Positions 21,194 through 29,666 of a DNA stretch of 35,224 nucleotides are shown here, in pieces. The position numbers and the translations under genes are program-made. The DNA is taken from assembly GCA_018374355.1 (NCBI GenBank), contig JAHAFI010000032.1, positions 1 to 35,224 on the forward strand, read 5' to 3'. Below the pieces are notes generated by a model. The model did not search any database. It was not told where the DNA came from and saw only the letters and a list, made by a program, of their open reading frames with translations. Every line of letters starts with the position of its first letter. Within the stretch, counting starts at the first letter, position 1. The DNA comes from Clostridiales bacterium. GTDB lineage: Bacteria; Bacillota; Clostridia; Lachnospirales; Lachnospiraceae.

Positions 21194-23536
21194 CTAAATT
21201 GCCAAAGCAATCATATGAACCACAAACGCTGCCAGCCATGCAACCACGCACTGTCCGATCACAACAGCCACCGCCCATTTTCCACCCAGCTCCCGCTTGA
21301 TGGATGCGACTGCCGCCACACAGGGCGTATACAAAAGACAGAATACCAGAAGGGCTGCCACGCCTGCCGGGGCAAGGGTGGAAACCAGCGCTTCTGTACT
21401 TCCAAACAGTACGGACAGCGTAGATACCACACTTTCTTTTGCCATGAATCCAGTAATCAGCGCTGTGGAAATCTGCCAGTTTCCAAATCCCAGCGGCTTA
21501 AATACCGGAGCAATTCCTCCTGCCAGAACCGCCAGAATACTTTCCTGTGAATCCGTTACGATATTCATCTGCATATCAAAGCTCTGTAAAAACCAGATTA
21601 CGATGGTGGCCACAAAAATAACAGTAAATGCTCTCTGCAGGAAGTCTTTCGCCTTCTCCCACAGAAGCTGCCCTACATTTTTAGCTCCCGGCATCCGGTA
21701 ATTGGGAAGCTCCATCACAAAGGGTACCGGTTCTCCCCGGAACATGGTTCCGTTCAATACCAGCGCCGCAAGGATTCCCATAACAATTCCTCCGAAATAC
21801 AACCCAATCATAACAAGCGCTCCCTGCTTCGGGAAAAACGCCGCCGTAAAGAATGCATAGATCGGAAGCTTTGCGGTACAGCTCATAAACGGAGTCAGCA
21901 GAATTGTCATTTTTCTGTCCCGTTCCGAGGACAGGGTACGGCACGCCATCACTCCCGGCACGGTACATCCAAACCCGATCAGCATGGGTACGATGCTTCG
22001 TCCGGAAAGTCCGATTTTTCGAAGAAGTTTATCCATGATGAAGGCAACCCGCGCCATATATCCGCTGTCCTCCAACAGGGAAAGGAAGAAAAACAGAATG
22101 ATGATGATCGGAAGGAAACTCAGTACGCTTCCCACACCGCTAAAAATCCCGTCAACAACCAGCGAATGCAGCACTTCATTTACCTGCATGGACGCCATCA
22201 TCTGGTCCACAAGGCCGGTAAGCCCTTCCACACCTTTTTCCAAAAGTCCCTGTAAGAAAGCTCCGATTACATTGAAGGTAAGCCAGAATACTACTCCCAT
22301 GATACCGATGAACATTGGAATACCGGTATATTTTCCGGTAAGGATTTTATCCATCTTTCTGCTCCGTATATGCTCCCTGCTTTCCTGCGGCTTAATAACC
22401 GTAGCGTCACAGGCCTTCTGTATGTAGTCAAAACGCATCTTCGCCATGGCCGCCGCCCGGTCCATACCGCTTTCTTCTTCCATCTGGACATTGATATGCT
22501 CCAGCATCTCTTTTTCATTCTGCGTAAGATTCAGCTTTTCCAAAACAAGCCGGTCATTTTCCGCAAGCTTGCTGGCGGTAAAACGAACCGGAATATTTAC
22601 CTCTCTGGCATGATCTTCGATCAGATGCATGATTGCATGGAGACTGCGGTGCACTGCTCCCTCATTCTCCTCAGCACAGCAAAAATCAACTTTTTTGGGA
22701 TGCTCCTGATATTTTGCAACATGAATGGCATGGTTTACCAGTTCATCAATTCCCTCTCCCTTAGCCGCGGAAATCGGAACTACAGGAACTCCTAAAAATG
22801 CTTCCAGCTCATTTACCCGAACCGAGCCTCCGTTAGCCCGCATTTCGTCCATCATATTCAGCGCCACTACCATCGGCATATTCAGCTCCATCAACTGCAT
22901 CGTCAAATACAGGTTCCGTTCAATATTTGTAGCATCTAAAATATTGATAATTCCTTTCGGTCTCTCTTCCAGCAGAAATTCCCGTGTAACGATTTCCTCA
23001 TTGCTGTAAGGGGACATGGAATAAATGCCCGGCAGGTCTGTAATCTGCGTTCTGGGGTATCCTTTGATCACGCCGTCCTTTCTGTCCACCGTAACCCCCG
23101 GGAAGTTTCCTACATGCTGATTAGCCCCTGTAAGCTGGTTGAACAGCGTTGTCTTTCCGCAGTTCTGGTTGCCAACCAGAGCAAAGGTCAGCAGTTCATT
23201 TTCCGGCAGTGGATTTTCATTCTTTTTGTCATGGTACTTTCCGCCCTCTCCGTAGCCCGGGTGAAACACCGATGCAGTCTGCTCTCTTTTTTTCTCCTTT
23301 TGTTTGGGCTGGCAGGTATCTGTAATCTCAATCTTCTCCGCATCCGCGAGGCGAATCGTCAGTTCGTAGCCGTGAAGCCTAAGTTCAATGGGATCGCCCA
23401 TGGGCGCGTATTTTACAACGGTAACTTCCGTTCCCTGAATCAGCCCCATATCCAAAAGATGCTGCCTGAGGGCACCTTCGCCGCCTACTGAGAGAATCGT
23501 TGCAGTTTTTCCTATTTGCAAATCTTTGAGCGTCAT
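21194..23536 (-). CDS. feoB: FeoA-FeoB fusion ferrous iron transporter
   Basis: A 780-residue fusion for Fe2+ import. Residues 1-75 are a FeoA SH3-like domain (MTLKDLQIGKTATILSVGGE). A charged linker (about 76-112) leads into the FeoB G domain with GNQNCGKT (122-129), the FPGVTVDRK switch, DLPG (167-170) and NMMD (227-230). A helical spacer follows, then about ten membrane helices (from about residue 405), with the Gate motifs LIGFGCTVPGVMACRTL and LLYTPCVAAVASIKREL. FeoA and FeoB are usually separate genes. The promoter carries a dyad in its spacer, so iron-dependent repression is likely. A Cys-rich peptide gene follows. Confidence 0.96.
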   Translation of the reverse strand: MTLKDLQIGKTATILSVGGEGALRQHLLDMGLIQGTEVTVVKYAPMGDPIELRLHGYELTIRLADAEKIEITDTCQPKQKEKKREQTASVFHPGYGEGGKYHDKKNENPLPENELLTFALVGNQNCGKTTLFNQLTGANQHVGNFPGVTVDRKDGVIKGYPRTQITDLPGIYSMSPYSNEEIVTREFLLEERPKGIINILDATNIERNLYLTMQLMELNMPMVVALNMMDEMRANGGSVRVNELEAFLGVPVVPISAAKGEGIDELVNHAIHVAKYQEHPKKVDFCCAEENEGAVHRSLHAIMHLIEDHAREVNIPVRFTASKLAENDRLVLEKLNLTQNEKEMLEHINVQMEEESGMDRAAAMAKMRFDYIQKACDATVIKPQESREHIRSRKMDKILTGKYTGIPMFIGIMGVVFWLTFNVIGAFLQGLLEKGVEGLTGLVDQMMASMQVNEVLHSLVVDGIFSGVGSVLSFLPIIIILFFFLSLLEDSGYMARVAFIMDKLLRKIGLSGRSIVPMLIGFGCTVPGVMACRTLSSERDRKMTILLTPFMSCTAKLPIYAFFTAAFFPKQGALVMIGLYFGGIVMGILAALVLNGTMFRGEPVPFVMELPNYRMPGAKNVGQLLWEKAKDFLQRAFTVIFVATIVIWFLQSFDMQMNIVTDSQESILAVLAGGIAPVFKPLGFGNWQISTALITGFMAKESVVSTLSVLFGSTEALVSTLAPAGVAALLVFCLLYTPCVAAVASIKRELGGKWAVAVVIGQCVVAWLAAFVVHMIALAI

Positions 23537-23607
23537 TTTTCCTCTCCTTGCAGTGTATGATTTCTGTCACTGTCTTCACTGTGACCAGCAACATTTTTTC
23601 TTTAATT

Positions 23608-23636
23608 AGTTTACGCTAACATTTGTTAGCTGTCAA
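23608..23636 (-). promoter_or_regulatory. feo promoter with metalloregulator-like dyad
   Basis: On the minus strand TTGACA (23636-23631), a 17-base spacer and TAAACT (23613-23608). The spacer is GCTAACAAATGTTAGC (23630-23615, 7-bp perfect arms) plus one base. The TTAG/CTAA halves resemble DtxR/IdeR-type sites, and the nearby DtxR/MntR-family protein is the obvious candidate ligand. Confidence 0.7.
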
Positions 23637-23683
23637 TATTTTCTCATAAATTTTAAAAAAATAACAGCAATATAGTTCTAACC

Positions 23684-23731
23684 AAAAAGGGTTTTGCCAG
23701 TATCTTTCCACTTTCCGGCAAAACCCTTTTC
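23684..23731. terminator. Terminator after the nitroreductase gene
   Basis: AAAAGGGTTTTGCC (23685-23698) pairs perfectly with GGCAAAACCCTTTT (23717-23730). On the minus strand it is followed by TTTTT-like sequence, 40 bases after the nitroreductase stop. It insulates the feo promoter from upstream transcription. Confidence 0.85.
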
Positions 23732-23771
23732 CATATACTTTTCCGTTCACTCAAAATCGGCGAAGCTTTCC

Positions 23772-24302
23772 TTAATCTCTGACATAAAATACCCGGTGTT
23801 CCTTTCTATCTGCCGCCCGGGGGACATCGCCCTCTGCATATCCCAGTATGCAATGGCCAATCCCCTCATACTCCTCTTCGATTCCCAGCGATCTCAGGAA
23901 TTCTCTTCCCCATTGGGTTTCAAATTCTTCCTTCGCCCTGTGAATCCAGCAGCTTCCGATACCCAGTTCATGTGCTGCAAGCATAAGATTTCCCATAACG
24001 AGACTGCCATCATACACACGGTTGCCGCACGTTTTCTTTCCCAGTACGATCAGCAGAGCCGGGGCACCGTAAAAGGGGTCAAATCCTTCTTTCCATCCGC
24101 CGATCTCCCCATTCATTTTTGCGATTTTATCCCTGAGTTCTTTTTGGGTAACCTGAATAATGATGGTATCCTGTTGTCCCATACCGCTGGCAGCGTAAAG
24201 CCCCGCTTCGATAATCCGGTCAAGGATTTCCTGTGGAACCATATCCTCTTTATATTTACGGATACTTCTTCGGGTTTTGATCTGTTCCAATACTTCGCTC
24301 AT
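23772..24302 (-). CDS. Nitroreductase family FMN protein
   Basis: A 176-residue flavoprotein of the nitroreductase superfamily, which uses NAD(P)H to reduce nitro or quinone compounds. The N-terminal FMN-binding signature is IKTRRSIRKYKEDMVP, followed by IIEAGLYAASGMGQQD, the conserved DGSLVMGNLMLAAHELGIGSCWI, and the C-terminal LGYAEGDVPRAADRKEHR. Length is typical of the short NfsA/FRP-like group. ATG 24302 is chosen because GGAGG lies 8 bases upstream; the ATG at 24317 sits in front of that site. It has its own terminator and lies downstream of the giant signalling gene on the same strand. Confidence 0.9.
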   Translation of the reverse strand: MSEVLEQIKTRRSIRKYKEDMVPQEILDRIIEAGLYAASGMGQQDTIIIQVTQKELRDKIAKMNGEIGGWKEGFDPFYGAPALLIVLGKKTCGNRVYDGSLVMGNLMLAAHELGIGSCWIHRAKEEFETQWGREFLRSLGIEEEYEGIGHCILGYAEGDVPRAADRKEHRVFYVRD

Positions 24303-24360
24303 ATCTGTTTCCTCCATTCATATTTTCTGAAAAAAACCATAATGCCTTTGTTTCTTCCTG

Positions 24361-27300
24361 CTATCTCATCTTGATATACTGCATTTCGAATTCCTCTTCC
24401 GCCAATGGCTTGTTCAGATAATATCCCTGAATTACATCACAGCCCATTTCTTTCAATACACCCAGATGCTCCTCTGTCTCGACGCCTTCCGCCACACATA
24501 CAATCCCCAGCTTTCTGCATATCTCAATCACCTTCTCCACTACAAACCGCGCCCGGCTGTCGTGGTAAATATCACTGATAATGCGTCTGTCCAGTTTGAG
24601 ATCATTGAGATTGAGGGAGTATAACACATACATGTTGCTGTATTCTGCACCGAAATCATCCAGTGCGATCTTATAACCCGCTTCCCTGAATTTATTGGAA
24701 ATTGCTTTAAGTCCCACACTGTCTATCGAGCTGATAGACTCGGTAACCTCGATTTCTATCAGATGGCGCGGTATTCCCATCTTACTGACAATCCGCTCCG
24801 TCTCCTCCAAAATTCCCGGCTCCAAAATCGTTGCCCTTGAATAATTCAGTGAAATCGGGAAGGGCTCCCAGCCCTTTTCCATCCATTCTTTTATAATCCT
24901 GCATACATCTTCCAAAACAAACAGGTCAATATATCTTATCACACCGGCCCTCTCAATTGTTGGAAGAAAACGCCCCGGCGGAATCGTTCCCTTTTCCTTA
25001 TGATGATACCGAATCAGCGCCTCAGCACCGCATATTTCCCCCGTAGCAGTACGGGCCTTGGGCTGCAGGAATGTACGGAAATTTCCCATTTCGATTTCCC
25101 GCTGCAAATCCCTTCTGATCTCTGTTACCGTCTGCTCACTTTCGTTCATATTTTTGTTGCGTTTTGCACTGCGTGCTACATGCAGCCGCTCTTCTACCTG
25201 ATTCTCAAGCTTCTCCACAGAAATACAGCTCTGCTCCCATACTTTCGCAAACACGCACAGATCGCGGTATTTTCCTTCTACCTTTTCCTTCAGCAGCTTG
25301 AATCTGGACAAAAAGTTTTCATATGCCACATCGGGACATAGTACACGGAAGCCCGCACCGCTTACCCGGTAGGAATACTCTGTTCCGTATACTTCTCCCA
25401 GAACTCCGGCCACAAACTGAAGGAGCGTATCTCCCGCCTGAAGTCCATAGTGCTGGTTATAATTTTTCAATTCTACCATCTGGACGCCAACCACGCCAAA
25501 TGCCGAATGAATGTCCTCATTTGCATTGTGCAGATAATTGACATATCCCCGGAAATTCAAAAGCCCGGTGCTTTCATCATGTCTTAATGCAAACTCGTAA
25601 TTCTTCTGTATCTTATAAATCCGTCTTGCCCAAAGCATAAATTCAATACTAAGAGACAAGGCCTTGATTGCTTCTCTGTCTACCTTCGTATTTTCAAGAA
25701 GAACCATCATCTCCATTCGTTCTTTCTCATAAACTCCCGCCAGAACAAGAGGAACCGGCACCGGTCTGTCTCCATAGAATTTGCGTATCATTTCGTATTC
25801 CGCATTTCTCTCATTCTCGATCAGCAATACATTGTTGGGAAATTTCAACTGAAGGATTTTCTGCAGAATTTCCACATGGCTGCTGTTTTCTTCGTATCTT
25901 TCCACTCCGCTTATCTTCCAGCTTCCGCCAAACTTCCATTCTTTTTCACTGTCGTTTTTCTCATACAGGGCAGCATAACGGGCCTTGAAAATACGCCCCA
26001 GACAATTCAAAAGTACGCCGCTTTGAAATGACTGTATCTCTCCCCGCTGAGTCTGCTTCCAGAATTTTTCTATCAGATTTACTACTTCCAGACTGCTGTT
26101 TCCGGTTCTTTCCTCTTTCTCCTCCTCCTGCAAATAGATCTCCCTGAACTCTCTTCCCTCTTTGACCTTTATACTTTCTTTCACGTACATCACTTTATTC
26201 AGGCGGGGTACGAAACATCCCCATACACGCTCCCCTCCTGCTTTGATCTTCTTGTAACAGAATTCGCAGGGTTTTGTACGATTATGCAGCAGTTCATAGC
26301 ACTTTTTCCCAAAATCTTTTATGGTACTCATCCCAAGGGCGATCTGCCCGGTTGCATTCATGTCTACAATCTCATAAGTCTCAGCGTCCACGGTAAAGCA
26401 GATATCAAGCCCTGTTTCCATCAGCTCTACCTCCCGGTAAAACAGAAGCTGATTTCCACCTTTTCTTTTAGCCATATTGAGCGTATGCTGTGCATAGTGA
26501 TACATCTGTTCATACGACATTCCTTCTGAAAACCGCATGGAAATGCCTGCAGAAACCGTAACTTCAAACTCATAGCCTCCTGCCCTGTATTTTTGGCAGA
26601 CTGCCTTTCTGACTTTTTCCATCCTCCTGTGGAGTTCTTCTTTGCCCGGTATCTCATAGCAGAAAATCATAAATAAATCCCCGCTCATCCTTGCCTTGAC
26701 ACAGGATGACGGCAGATTATGATTCAGTTCACTGCTCAATTCGTAAAGAACCTGATCCCCTGCAAGGAAACCTCCTTTACGGTTTATTTCTTTAAACTCA
26801 TCCACATCCAGAAGCATGATCATACTGTCATTCTTTTTTTCCACGGATTTTTCCAATATGTCCTCGATCAGCAGCTTTGCCGTAGAAGCATTATAAAATC
26901 CGCTTACTTCATCTATTTCCGCCTTTCTTTTCAAAGACAGTTCATTTTTCTTCAGGAAATCAATATTCTTTGTATATCCAAACAATATCTTTTCTCTCAT
27001 CTTCGGGGAGGGAACCACTTTCATATTGAGAACCAGCCATATAATACGCCCGTTTTTCTGCTGATACCGGAACTCAAACTTAGGGATATCCAGCCCTTCT
27101 TTCATCCGCTCCCTTATTTTTTCCAGTGTATAATTGTTCTGGAACCGTACACGGTCATCATTATTGGCGATGGTATCCAGAATCCTCTTATAAACCTCCT
27201 CATATCCTTTCCCTGAAAAATCCATCTCCTCATTCTCTGATGACTGTTCCCACAGTTCCTCCACAGAATTTTTATCCATGTTCACCCGGAAACTCAGCAC

Positions 27301-29415
27301 CATATCCTCTGTCAGAATCTCTCGAAGCCTCTCTTCCTTGAACACCCGGATTTCTGCTTCCCGCTGAGCCGTAATGTCTTCTGAGACGCCGACTGCCCAG
27401 ATCGGCTTTCCGGCTTCCCTCTGGGCAACCGTATAGATGATCTTTTCCAGCCAGTACCCGTCCTCCCTGTCTTTTAGTCTGACATATACTTCTGCTTCCG
27501 CCGTTTCTTTTCCGCTTTCCAGTTCTGCATACAGTCTGCGGTACGTTTCCACACTTTCCGGGTGTATGTAGCCGCTTTCAATCAGACTTTCCGGAACATT
27601 CTCCACAACGTTCCCCATTCCATGGATTTCTTTTGATTCTTCGGTCTGGATAATTCTCTTATTTCGGAGATCCAATTCCCACATATTAAGGCGCGTATGC
27701 TTTCTTGCAACATTAAACAACTGTTCCATTCTTCTGAGACGTTCTTCCAGTTTGCGCCTTTCCGTGATTTCCATAATCATGCCGATCAGGGCAAGGGGAC
27801 CGTCTTGGGAATGGGTAATCCCGGCATTTACATGAACCCATGCAATGCTGCCGTCCCTCTTACGCACCCTGTATTCCAGCACGATCCGCACATCTTTCTT
27901 CTCGATGCTCTCCTGAATTTCCCTCTGTACCCGCTCCTTATCCCCTTCATATACAAGATGATCCGCATGATTATTCAATTCCTCTGTCATCTGTTTTCTC
28001 GTATAACCATGAAGCTCATAATATCCGTCATTTGCATAGAGAACCGGAAATCCCTCCGTCATGGCCGCTTTAAATATACCGTCCGTGCTGCTGTCACTGA
28101 TCAGCCTCAGTTCCTCGTTACTGTTTGCCGCCTTATTGTCCAGATTACGGATGACACCTGCAAACAACTCCGGCTTTCCCTGCTCATTTCGAACCATCTG
28201 CCCTCTGCACATCAGATGCACCCACTGCTTTTTTACATTTTTTGCCCGGTACACAATGGTATGACGTTCCGCTCTTCCATCCGCTATTTCCTGATTACTC
28301 TTCAGAAACAGATCTACATCGTCCGGATGTACTTTTTCTCCCCAAAATGCAGCCGCATTGTCAATCACCTGACCCGGCAGACCAAAATCAAGCATCATTT
28401 TGTAGGAATACATAAATCTTCCGGTGCTTAAATTTCCCACAAATATGTAATCATCCACGCTTTCCGCTAACACATCGAAAAGATAATCCTTGTTGTATTG
28501 GAACGGAAGCCGTCTCTCCGCTTTCTTATTTTTCTCCCCCAGAAGCTTCTTTTCCTTCTGGATATGATAATCCCTCTTCCGCATATACATCTGCGTATCC
28601 GCAATAGACAGCACATCGGAAACCGTCAGATTCTGACTCTGGAAAACCGGAGCAAATCCGTAACTGAAAGTGACATCATAGTCCAGTCCCGCCGCCCTTT
28701 GTTTTTCCTTCAGACTGGCAAGGCTTTCTTTCATCCACTGTTCTGCCTCCGGAAGACTTTTACCGTTAAATGCAATCACGAATTCATCTCCGCTTAGCCG
28801 GAAGGCAAAGTCCTGTTCTTCCAGCCCTGACTTGATGCAGTCCGCAATGAATACCAGAAGACGGTCTCCCTCCAGATGTCCGTATGTATCGTTCACCCAT
28901 TTCAGTCCGTCTACATCATAAAGAGCAACCGTGATCTGCTCTCCCTTCTTCAGTTCCTTTAAGGCTGTTTCCAAACGCTTCTTACCGGTTTTTCTGTTGA
29001 GCATTCCCGTCAATTCGTCAATAGCCGCATCCATCGAAATCTGAAGATATTCCGTAATATCTGTAGATTCCTGAATATGATAAGTGCGTCCTTCCTTTTT
29101 TACCAGCCGGTCACGATTCAGATATTCTCTTCCTGTGACGGTATTCCGTTCCTTCCATATACAGGAAGAATTTTCTCCTTGGGCCTTTAGCTGACTGATT
29201 TTGCAGAAATCACATCTTTTTGTCATTCCAACCTGCAAAACTTCCCAACACACTTTTCCTTCGACACCCTCCAGATGAAATGCTTCTTTCATGCAGTCAT
29301 TCATATACACAATTTCATCTGTCTCCACATCGGTGACATAAATATTAGAATGGAGTCCGCCCAAAATATCCGTGTAAAATTCCGAATCAAATTCTTTTTT
29401 TTCCGTATTTTTCAT
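24361..29415 (-). CDS. Giant multi-PAS/GGDEF/GAF/EAL signalling protein
   Basis: A 1684-residue cytoplasmic protein for cyclic-di-GMP signalling. Approximate order: Cys-bearing PAS (10-125); GGDEF-1 (131-285, motif SGDEF at 208-212, likely active, no RxxD inhibitory site); four PAS domains (about 305-425, 433-550, 560-683, 695-817); GGDEF-2 (830-990, motif degenerate to SGDLF); a second Cys-bearing PAS (998-1090); a GAF-like region (1107-1270); GGDEF-3 (1279-1420, degenerate SGAGF); and EAL (1431-1684). The EAL domain keeps EALIRY, LNYS, EVTES, DDFG, LKLD, EGVET and QGY, so it should hydrolyse cyclic-di-GMP. No transmembrane helix is seen. ATG 29415 follows GGAGGG. It is transcribed divergently from a second diguanylate cyclase. 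Confidence 0.9.
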   Translation of the reverse strand: MKNTEKKEFDSEFYTDILGGLHSNIYVTDVETDEIVYMNDCMKEAFHLEGVEGKVCWEVLQVGMTKRCDFCKISQLKAQGENSSCIWKERNTVTGREYLNRDRLVKKEGRTYHIQESTDITEYLQISMDAAIDELTGMLNRKTGKKRLETALKELKKGEQITVALYDVDGLKWVNDTYGHLEGDRLLVFIADCIKSGLEEQDFAFRLSGDEFVIAFNGKSLPEAEQWMKESLASLKEKQRAAGLDYDVTFSYGFAPVFQSQNLTVSDVLSIADTQMYMRKRDYHIQKEKKLLGEKNKKAERRLPFQYNKDYLFDVLAESVDDYIFVGNLSTGRFMYSYKMMLDFGLPGQVIDNAAAFWGEKVHPDDVDLFLKSNQEIADGRAERHTIVYRAKNVKKQWVHLMCRGQMVRNEQGKPELFAGVIRNLDNKAANSNEELRLISDSSTDGIFKAAMTEGFPVLYANDGYYELHGYTRKQMTEELNNHADHLVYEGDKERVQREIQESIEKKDVRIVLEYRVRKRDGSIAWVHVNAGITHSQDGPLALIGMIMEITERRKLEERLRRMEQLFNVARKHTRLNMWELDLRNKRIIQTEESKEIHGMGNVVENVPESLIESGYIHPESVETYRRLYAELESGKETAEAEVYVRLKDREDGYWLEKIIYTVAQREAGKPIWAVGVSEDITAQREAEIRVFKEERLREILTEDMVLSFRVNMDKNSVEELWEQSSENEEMDFSGKGYEEVYKRILDTIANNDDRVRFQNNYTLEKIRERMKEGLDIPKFEFRYQQKNGRIIWLVLNMKVVPSPKMREKILFGYTKNIDFLKKNELSLKRKAEIDEVSGFYNASTAKLLIEDILEKSVEKKNDSMIMLLDVDEFKEINRKGGFLAGDQVLYELSSELNHNLPSSCVKARMSGDLFMIFCYEIPGKEELHRRMEKVRKAVCQKYRAGGYEFEVTVSAGISMRFSEGMSYEQMYHYAQHTLNMAKRKGGNQLLFYREVELMETGLDICFTVDAETYEIVDMNATGQIALGMSTIKDFGKKCYELLHNRTKPCEFCYKKIKAGGERVWGCFVPRLNKVMYVKESIKVKEGREFREIYLQEEEKEERTGNSSLEVVNLIEKFWKQTQRGEIQSFQSGVLLNCLGRIFKARYAALYEKNDSEKEWKFGGSWKISGVERYEENSSHVEILQKILQLKFPNNVLLIENERNAEYEMIRKFYGDRPVPVPLVLAGVYEKERMEMMVLLENTKVDREAIKALSLSIEFMLWARRIYKIQKNYEFALRHDESTGLLNFRGYVNYLHNANEDIHSAFGVVGVQMVELKNYNQHYGLQAGDTLLQFVAGVLGEVYGTEYSYRVSGAGFRVLCPDVAYENFLSRFKLLKEKVEGKYRDLCVFAKVWEQSCISVEKLENQVEERLHVARSAKRNKNMNESEQTVTEIRRDLQREIEMGNFRTFLQPKARTATGEICGAEALIRYHHKEKGTIPPGRFLPTIERAGVIRYIDLFVLEDVCRIIKEWMEKGWEPFPISLNYSRATILEPGILEETERIVSKMGIPRHLIEIEVTESISSIDSVGLKAISNKFREAGYKIALDDFGAEYSNMYVLYSLNLNDLKLDRRIISDIYHDSRARFVVEKVIEICRKLGIVCVAEGVETEEHLGVLKEMGCDVIQGYYLNKPLAEEEFEMQYIKMR

Positions 29416-29471
29416 AATACCCTCCACCATTCCGGTCTCCGCCTTTGTATCACACAGTATCGTATTCTTTA

Positions 29472-29500
29472 ATTATATAAGCAAAAAATATTGGTGTAAA
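29472..29500 (-). promoter_or_regulatory. Promoter of the giant PAS/GGDEF/EAL gene
   Basis: On the minus strand TTTACA (29500-29495), a 17-base spacer and a perfect TATAAT (29477-29472). The leader to the start codon is about 50 bases. Confidence 0.7.
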
Positions 29501-29579
29501 GACTTTTTTCCAAGTATGGAACACTTCCATTTTTTACCATTTTTTTCCAAATTTATGCGTGGCTGTTTGCTTTTTTTCA

Positions 29580-29608
29580 TTGAAAAAAAGCCGCGAATCA
29601 TTTATACT
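29580..29608 (+). promoter_or_regulatory. Promoter of the dCACHE-GGDEF gene
   Basis: TTGAAA (29580-29585), a 17-base spacer and TATACT (29603-29608). The -35 elements of the two divergent genes are only about 80 bp apart. The sequence between them is very AT-rich, with several T-tracts. Confidence 0.65.
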
Positions 29609-29666
29609 TTTACATAAGTAAGCGTAAAATATTGCAATTTTCGAAACATCAAATGGAGGACCGACC

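Noticed and set aside
26719..28431. Long plus-strand frames opposite the giant signalling gene
   Set aside because: No start signals; the minus-strand frame shows continuous recognisable PAS and GGDEF domains.
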